64,000 nt of DNA. Source: Rhynochetos jubatus. Lineage: Eukaryota; Chordata; Aves; Eurypygiformes; Rhynochetidae. This document shows positions 57,313-64,000 of the stretch, piece by piece. Position 1 is the stretch's first letter. Every line of letters starts with the position of its first letter. The notes beneath the pieces were generated by a model. The model worked only from the letters and a program-made list of their open reading frames with translations. It was not told the origin of the DNA and did no database searches. The stretch lies in NCBI GenBank assembly GCA_027574665.1, contig CM050655.1, forward strand, positions 1,612,001 to 1,676,000, written 5' to 3'. Both the position numbers and the translations under genes were made by a program.

Positions 57313-60300
57313 CCCCACCCTAAACCAGACTCAATGTATGAGCTCATGTTACAGTTACCTTGCAAATCTGATGCCGGTTTCTAGGCTGTGTGACTTCAAA
57401 CCAGCAGGCTGGGCGTTAAAATCTGCCTCTCTGAAGGTACCCAGATCAGGTTTTTCTTTATCTCCAAATTAGATGATGTCACTACTCTAATTTCCTCCAC
57501 ACAAGAAAATTAGTGAGTCATCCTGCATGCTCCTACATTTCTAGGATGAATTTGCAAGGCCGGGATAGATGTTATTAAAAAAAAAGATCTTCCCATCTTC
57601 ATTCCAGAAATCACAAGGGACAGCTGCATGAGCAACAAATATTTGACAAACAAAGCATCTTGTCAGCCGCTGGCAAAAATAACAATTTAAACCATAAATC
57701 CTTTCGTGGTTGCCCTATTTTTTTACATTCCGAGCAGTTCTGGTAAAGTATCTCCCCCTAAATGAGCCTGTTTCAGCAGTCTGGCTCACGCTCATCTTGC
57801 AAACCATAGGTTTGATGTTGTGAAAGGAGAACTACTTTGCTTTGATACCTGGGGTCTGTTACAAGGCTGCTCTGGATCATGCCGAGACTGCGAGACCACT
57901 GACAATGCAAAAACCGGTTATCTTACAAAAATAGGTAAAGTAAATTATGTTCTCACTGCAGTGTGGATAGGTTTTGGGATTGAACACACATAGAAAGCAA
58001 TCAAGCACTTCTATTTAACCTCCGAGAAAACCTAAAGGGGAATCATGCGATCCAAAGGTAGGTGACTAGTTAAAAAAACACAGAGATTGTGGAGCCCAGT
58101 GGCCACCAGCAAACCCAGTGCCCAGGACCACACAGAGCCAGCAGAGCTGTTTTGTCTGGTGCAACGGCATCTGTGTGAGAAATGCGGCACCAAGAAAGAG
58201 CAACACACCACTATTCCCTCACCAGGAAAAAACAGCCCAGTACACACAGCCATACTTCTCTGGAAGAAAATACCAGGTTACAGACCTGTAAATGGAGTAT
58301 CATTCCCTCAGATTTCAGGGGCAGGAGGAAGGCGGACAAGGGTACATATTTTTACAACACATTAACTTCAGTATCAAAAAAATTTTGAGGGAGGAACTGC
58401 ATTTGCATGTAATCATTTGTTTTCTTGCTTATGAGATTTAGGAATTTAATTAATGGGTTCTGGCTCTCTATGGTAAATAAGCCACCGTACATGTCCCATC
58501 TCTTAGCGAGGCAAGGCAGGCACCCAATCCCTTAAAACAAGCAAGACAGACAACCAGGACTCCTGCACCAAACACCCGGCAAAGAAAAAACTGCAGTACA
58601 GTGTCAGGAGACTGTCAGCTGAGTTAAATTTTGTTCCGTTTAAGATACAATCAAAACCGCAAGCTCTGCTCTTCAGAGATGCCACTGGAGACCGGCTTAC
58701 CCATAGGGTCCTCCAGCGAATGCCGCAAGTCAATATGTCAGAGCAGCATCCTGTTTCATCAAAACCATTCCCTTTAAAGGCTCCAGAAATTAGTTCAACA
58801 AACCAGGACTGTTGCTGCCTTACCTTTAAAAGCTGAACTGGTGTGGCGGCACTGCTCTAACTCAAGATGCAGCAAGCCACATTCAGCACTCTGTGTCTCT
58901 GTTAACTCCGCTTCCAGACTTGGAGGCCAACATCTAATCATGGCTATGAGCAGGCAGGTGGGACACCAGCTCCCTCTTCTGCTATGTAAGAAAGCCAAAT
59001 CTCCTTCCACCCCCATAAGGTAGCACAGGTTAAACCAGGCCCATCTTGGATCCAAACAACATGGCAACAAGGCACCTGCTTTTAACATGCCCATCTCATC
59101 CCTCTCAGGAAAGAAATCCTGTACCTTTTGAGAAACTCTAGTGATTTTGTAAGCAGTGGGAGCTACAGAGGATCTGCATGTCTAGTTTCATCAGGATTTA
59201 AGATGGATGTATATTTCCTTAAGAGAACTAATCCTCTTCCATCACTCTCCTCTCTGGGACATGGCAGCCTGCTGAAGGAATAAAGCTGGACATAAGCCCA
59301 GGCTGGTGGGGGCTCAGCGCTGCAGCCACATGCTGCCTCTCCCTGCCTCCTTTGGTATCCAGGATGGATGCACACTCCTGAACCTGGTGCCTGGAACTCC
59401 ACACGCTTGGCTTTGTAACGGTCAATAGTTGTCAGCAGCACCTCGGTGAATTTTTTAAGGTTTGCAAAGGGCAAAAGCAGCAGCAGGAGTGACTGCAGGG
59501 AAACTCAGCCAGAACCAGGACACGGTTAAATGGGGGAACTCTGCTGGGCAGGCCAAAAGTTCACTTGGCTGGAAAAAAACCATGATGAATTCATCAAGGA
59601 CTATCAGGAAGAAAGACACAGCCTCTGGTATCTCAAGTCATAAATCAACGGAAGCTGGGACAGTGCTCCGTGGCGTCCCAGCCATGAAGTCTTCCCTTGC
59701 CGCCACTCTCAGCTGCTGCTGGAAACAGCATGGATGGAGTCAAACAGACCTTCCCCTCACTCAGTACCTCCTCAGCCCTCTGGGTATTTCTGCTGGCTGA
59801 GAGCAGGATTGTTATGACCATCATACCACTGAACGTGCCAGCACGCAATGAGCTGCCTGAGGCAAGTCCAACTTGAGGACTCAGGTTTGGAGACACCAGC
59901 ATGAAGGTCTCCTGCCCTGTCTGCCTCTGCATCTGACCCACATGAGCTGAAAGACAGGCTTTTCATCACATCAGCACATACAGGGTTACCTAGACCCTTG
60001 CCAAAGTCAGCACCATGAGTACTCTGTACTCCTCTTGAACGAGCAGCTCTGCAGCATTTCCCATAACCCCTTCCCAAACCAGGTGTAGACACAGGTCTTA
60101 AGTCATCACACAATATTCAAAGGCTGGCTGAAGTTACACATGTACCGACGTGTGACTCCTACCCGACATGCTTTTTTGTAACACAAGGGAAAGCTGAAAA
60201 ACGCTATGATACCAAAGAAAACATTTTGTTCTGCCAGAGAGGCCACAAAGACCTCAAGGTCAGAAAGTCTTGGAAATGTAGGTACAAATGGTCATTTTCC

Positions 60301-63300
60301 AAAGGTCTACAAAAAAAGCTCATCTCAACAAACCCTGAAGTGCTGCATCTGAAGAGAAGTCACGTTAAAAAGAAGTAACAATATTTCCTCAAACCGTCTC
60401 CTTTCTCAAGCTGCACTCTCCAAACAGGCCAACACATCTTGGCACCCACTCAGTAGATAAAGCTTTCAACACACATAGCTGTAACCAAGCCAAGCTGTAA
60501 GTAAACAAGAAAGGACTGCTCTGCGAAGGATGGGAGGCAGCACTAGCAATGACCTACCAGCCCTACAGGCAAAATCCTGATTTCCCAGTGTCCCACTTCG
60601 TGACGCACAACCATGCCAAATGCCTTAACCAGGCTTTTTGGCATCCCTCCTTTGTTAATGATACACTCCAAGTAAATTTTTACTTAGAAATGATTAAGCT
60701 GCAAGACCATTAAGGAACTATTTCTCACTTTCTACAGCTGTGATTCAGAGCTAAATCAGAGATAATAATTAGTCACTTCACTCATGATAATAGTAAATTA
60801 ATAAACAGTAACTTGAATTACATGGTTTATCTCTTAATGGACTTTTCAGATACAAAAGTATAGGAGCACTGTGACCAAAGTACAAATTCAAGGCAGGGCA
60901 GATCATTAGGAGCACTAATAAGGGCCTCTCATTCCACATATCTTTTGTGGGCGCGTACAGCTGCAACTTTATCTGAAACACCTGGTTTCAGATAAGCAAG
61001 GTCTTTTCATTTTTAAAGGCTATTTAAAGACACCCTCCAGGATCAACATCAGCCTAGTTAAAAGAAAATAATGCAAGTATGCCAGTACTTCTCCTGAAAA
61101 CCCTCCAGAAAAACAACATCCCTGCAGCCTAAATCTAAGCTGCAGCTGCATTGCACATGTCTGGGTAGCATGGAGTCTTCAAAATCCTTCACTGCCTTGC
61201 CTAAAACCCCTTGTAAGGGCTGCCCAAAGACAGCGTTGATAGTAACGTATGTTGAGTTATGGGTTTTGGCACAGCTTTGTAACCAGCCATGACTTAATCC
61301 GTGCAACCTGAAAACCGGACGAGGCTAAAGTCTGTATTTATCCTGAAGTCCAGCAGCAGGACAGGAAACAACATGCTGACTCTAAGCACTTCAGGTCAGA
61401 GCTGGAAAAATTACAGCTGTGTTTACGTGCCATGGCCACCACCCCAGGGTGGCCACCATGCCGATAGCACCCACCATGCCGACCACCACCAGCAGCAGCG
61501 GCGGCTCTCAGCTGCACTCCTCCGAATGAGGCTCCTGGGAGATGAAGAGATAGCCCAAAGAGCCACTTGTCCTGTTGGGAAAGCAAGAGATTAACCACCA
61601 AGCACACTTGCAGGGTTCAGGCCTGACCTACCTGCCTCTCTCCTTGGAGGGAAGGGGTGCTCAGGCAGGAACTACCTGCCCCAGTAGAAAAACCCTTCAA
61701 TTTTCCCACTTCTACAGCAGTCCTGGGAGATGCTCTGTCCACACAGCCTCCTGGAAAACATACCCTGCTGCTCCTGCTGCCACCAGACAAGTCTTGGGGA
61801 AAGTCCACCAAGGTCTCCAGCTTGCAGCTTCTGTGGCTGACCGTTTCATTCCCCATCCCCTGGAGAGCTCAGTCTCCCTGAACCATGGAAAGAGGCATAT
61901 TTAGGAGCCTGCAACTTTCTATGGCTTTTCTTCCCTGAAATTCTACAAAACTGAACGTCCCTGCTCTTAACAGAGCAGAGTACAGTTAACAAACACAGGT
62001 CTGGCAGGCTGGCAGCCTTGCAAAACAGTGCAAGGGAACAAAACAGCAAGGTGGGAGCAACAGACTGGAAAGGTAACTTTTCAATAGCAACAGACTTCAA
62101 AAGAAATAGAGAAAAAAAAGGGAAGAGAGCTAGAGGAAACAACAGAAGTCGAAATAGCGTTAATCTGCTAACCTTTCCGTGATCTTTGAACAGATAAAAA
62201 GATAAAAAAAAAAAAAGCGATAGAAAATAAACCGAGAAATACTACGCATGTGATGAGCAATTAGAAAACAATCACCATTTACTGTCACGGTGCCATGAGT
62301 TAGGCACTGTGTTTCACAAAATAAATCATGGCTCTGAACCCAAGACTTGTGAATTGCTGGATAAAACATCAGAAACACTGTCTTGAGTAATTCAACCCAG
62401 ACCAAGACACACTAACTCCCTGAAATCAGGGCCCTGCTGCCTGCTACACTGTTGCCTGGGCAAGTGTCACCTGTGACAACTACCCAGAACTGCTTGAACA
62501 CAGACATCCTTAAAGATGTTCTGGTCTTTATGTTCAAGGCACTAGTAAAGAACAAGCATGCAAGGAGACGAACGCACGGTCTGGGTCTTTCAAAATGAAC
62601 TATTTTATTTTACATTGATTGACATCAAACTGCTGAAGCTGTACATATGTCCCAGCACAGCCCATGTTATCACCCAGTCCATCTGAACTCTGCCCTGTGG
62701 CTGCAGGTTTTTCAACATGAAGATAGTTTTTAGGCACAGAAACTAAGCCTCTTCATATTTCCTCAGGGCTGTCATCTGATCTTGTGGGATTTTCCCCTCT
62801 CTTTAAATAAATCAAAAAGAAACAAATTATTTTTACATTTAATTTATCTTCAAATAAGACCAGATAATCTGTGACTGTGCACATGAACCCTGCACAAGCA
62901 AAACTTAACTATCAGAAGTTACAGCTTTGTGATCCATGGGGCTACAGGAATAGCACACCAGTGCAAGCAAGGGATGCCACACGACACACCATTCATCTTC
63001 CTGGGGACGCTGTCACAAAACTGGACAGATGGCAAAGCTGTAACACCCTGAAACAGGTGGTTTCAGTACCAGGCTTTCATTCATTCTCCCCTTAGCACCT
63101 GTAAGGACATCCAAAGAGAAATTCACTGAAAGCAGCCAGCAAGGGGGACATCTACCTGCTGCCAGGGCAGGACCCTGGCAGCCGGCTCTGCATACCTCGG
63201 TCTCACGGGATATGTGGACCTGCATTTTCCGCAAACCCGCAGGGACATGCAAGCCATCCAGCCAGTCACCCCAGCAAGGAGCCAGCCCTTCCTTGCCCGC

Positions 63301-64000
63301 TGGTTTAGGCTCTGTGGCAAGCTGTTTCCCTGGAGCACACTGCACTCCCTGTACCCTCCTGCTGGCTAGGAAAACGCTGCTCAGCAGAGAGGTGACTGAG
63401 CTGCGGAAATGCCAGCAGCGCTGCAGGTGTAGGGAGAACAAGCTACTCTTTCCACGGGGCTAAAAGAACCGCTCAGCCCTGAATGCCATGCTGTGCAAGA
63501 GCCCACACAATGAACAAGGGCAGTCCCACAGCTGCTCACTACTCACTACAATTGTGCTATGGTGTACCTACTCCTGCGAGCACGATTTCACCACTGGGAC
63601 ACACAGAAGGCTTGTGTAAAGAACACTGAGCCTTTAAGGTCATCCTTAAAGCTCGTTCTTCTCCCCCAAAAGTCAGTCCTGAAACTGGCCAGGAAGACAT
63701 GCTTTCTGTCAATGAGGCCTTTGAACAGAAGGCCTGGCACATAGAGGACTTCAGGCCTCTTGCAATGTCATGAGTAGAGATGAAGAGAGTATTTCCATAC
63801 TAACCAAAGAGCAATTCCTGCACACCGAGTCTTGGGTCTTAAGCCGAATTAACGCTGTCTTGTTCATTCTGCTACACACAGAAGAAAAAAAAACCTAACG
63901 TTTTCTTCTTCGTACCTTACCATAGGCTTCTATTAATAAATTAGTGTGCAATTAAAACATTCTCAAACTAGCCTCAAACTCCAGAGAGCATTCGGGCTAA

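Overview
This is vertebrate nuclear DNA, most likely from a bird. The genes are split by GT-AG introns, there are CpG-rich promoter islands, and a 5'-truncated CR1 LINE with a typical avian 3' end sits in one intron. I recognise three genes. Their order and relative orientation (PTEN, then ATAD1 divergent from it, then PAPSS2 convergent with ATAD1) match the human chromosome 10q23 block read in reverse.

Positions 1-9769 are the 5' part of PTEN intron 1 (minus strand). PTEN coding exon 1 is at 9770-9848 inside a CpG island of about 2 kb (roughly 9.45-11.4 kb). The minus-strand frame stays open for 204 codons upstream of the PTEN AUG. It encodes a region clearly similar to the N-terminal extension of mammalian PTEN-Long/PTEN-beta, including the six-arginine tract and the AUU codon used to start human PTEN-beta. 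Here that AUU lies in a near-ideal Kozak context. This is the most interesting observation in the window. The island also carries plus-strand 5' splice sites that could belong to a divergent transcript.

Positions 11.4-16.6 kb are intergenic and no gene is seen there. A second CpG island (about 16.6-17.45 kb) is the ATAD1 promoter. ATAD1 (plus strand) has a probable noncoding exon 1 ending at 16839 and nine coding exons from 19017 to 33447, giving a complete 362-residue AAA ATPase with all catalytic motifs intact. Its 3'UTR probably extends to about 36.3 kb.

PAPSS2 (minus strand) occupies the rest. Its 3'UTR runs from about 37.0 to 39.38 kb, and eleven coding exons lie between 39381 and 50803. 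These encode 602 residues: an APS kinase domain followed by an ATP sulfurylase domain. The first coding exon (about a dozen residues) and the promoter were not found. They presumably lie beyond 64 kb, so 50804-64000 is PAPSS2 intron 1.

The three proteins do not form a pathway. PTEN is a PIP3 phosphatase, ATAD1 extracts mislocalised tail-anchored proteins from mitochondrial and peroxisomal membranes, and PAPSS2 makes the sulfate donor PAPS. Their proximity is conserved synteny. All exon boundaries were read by hand and checked by codon arithmetic; no alignment program was run.
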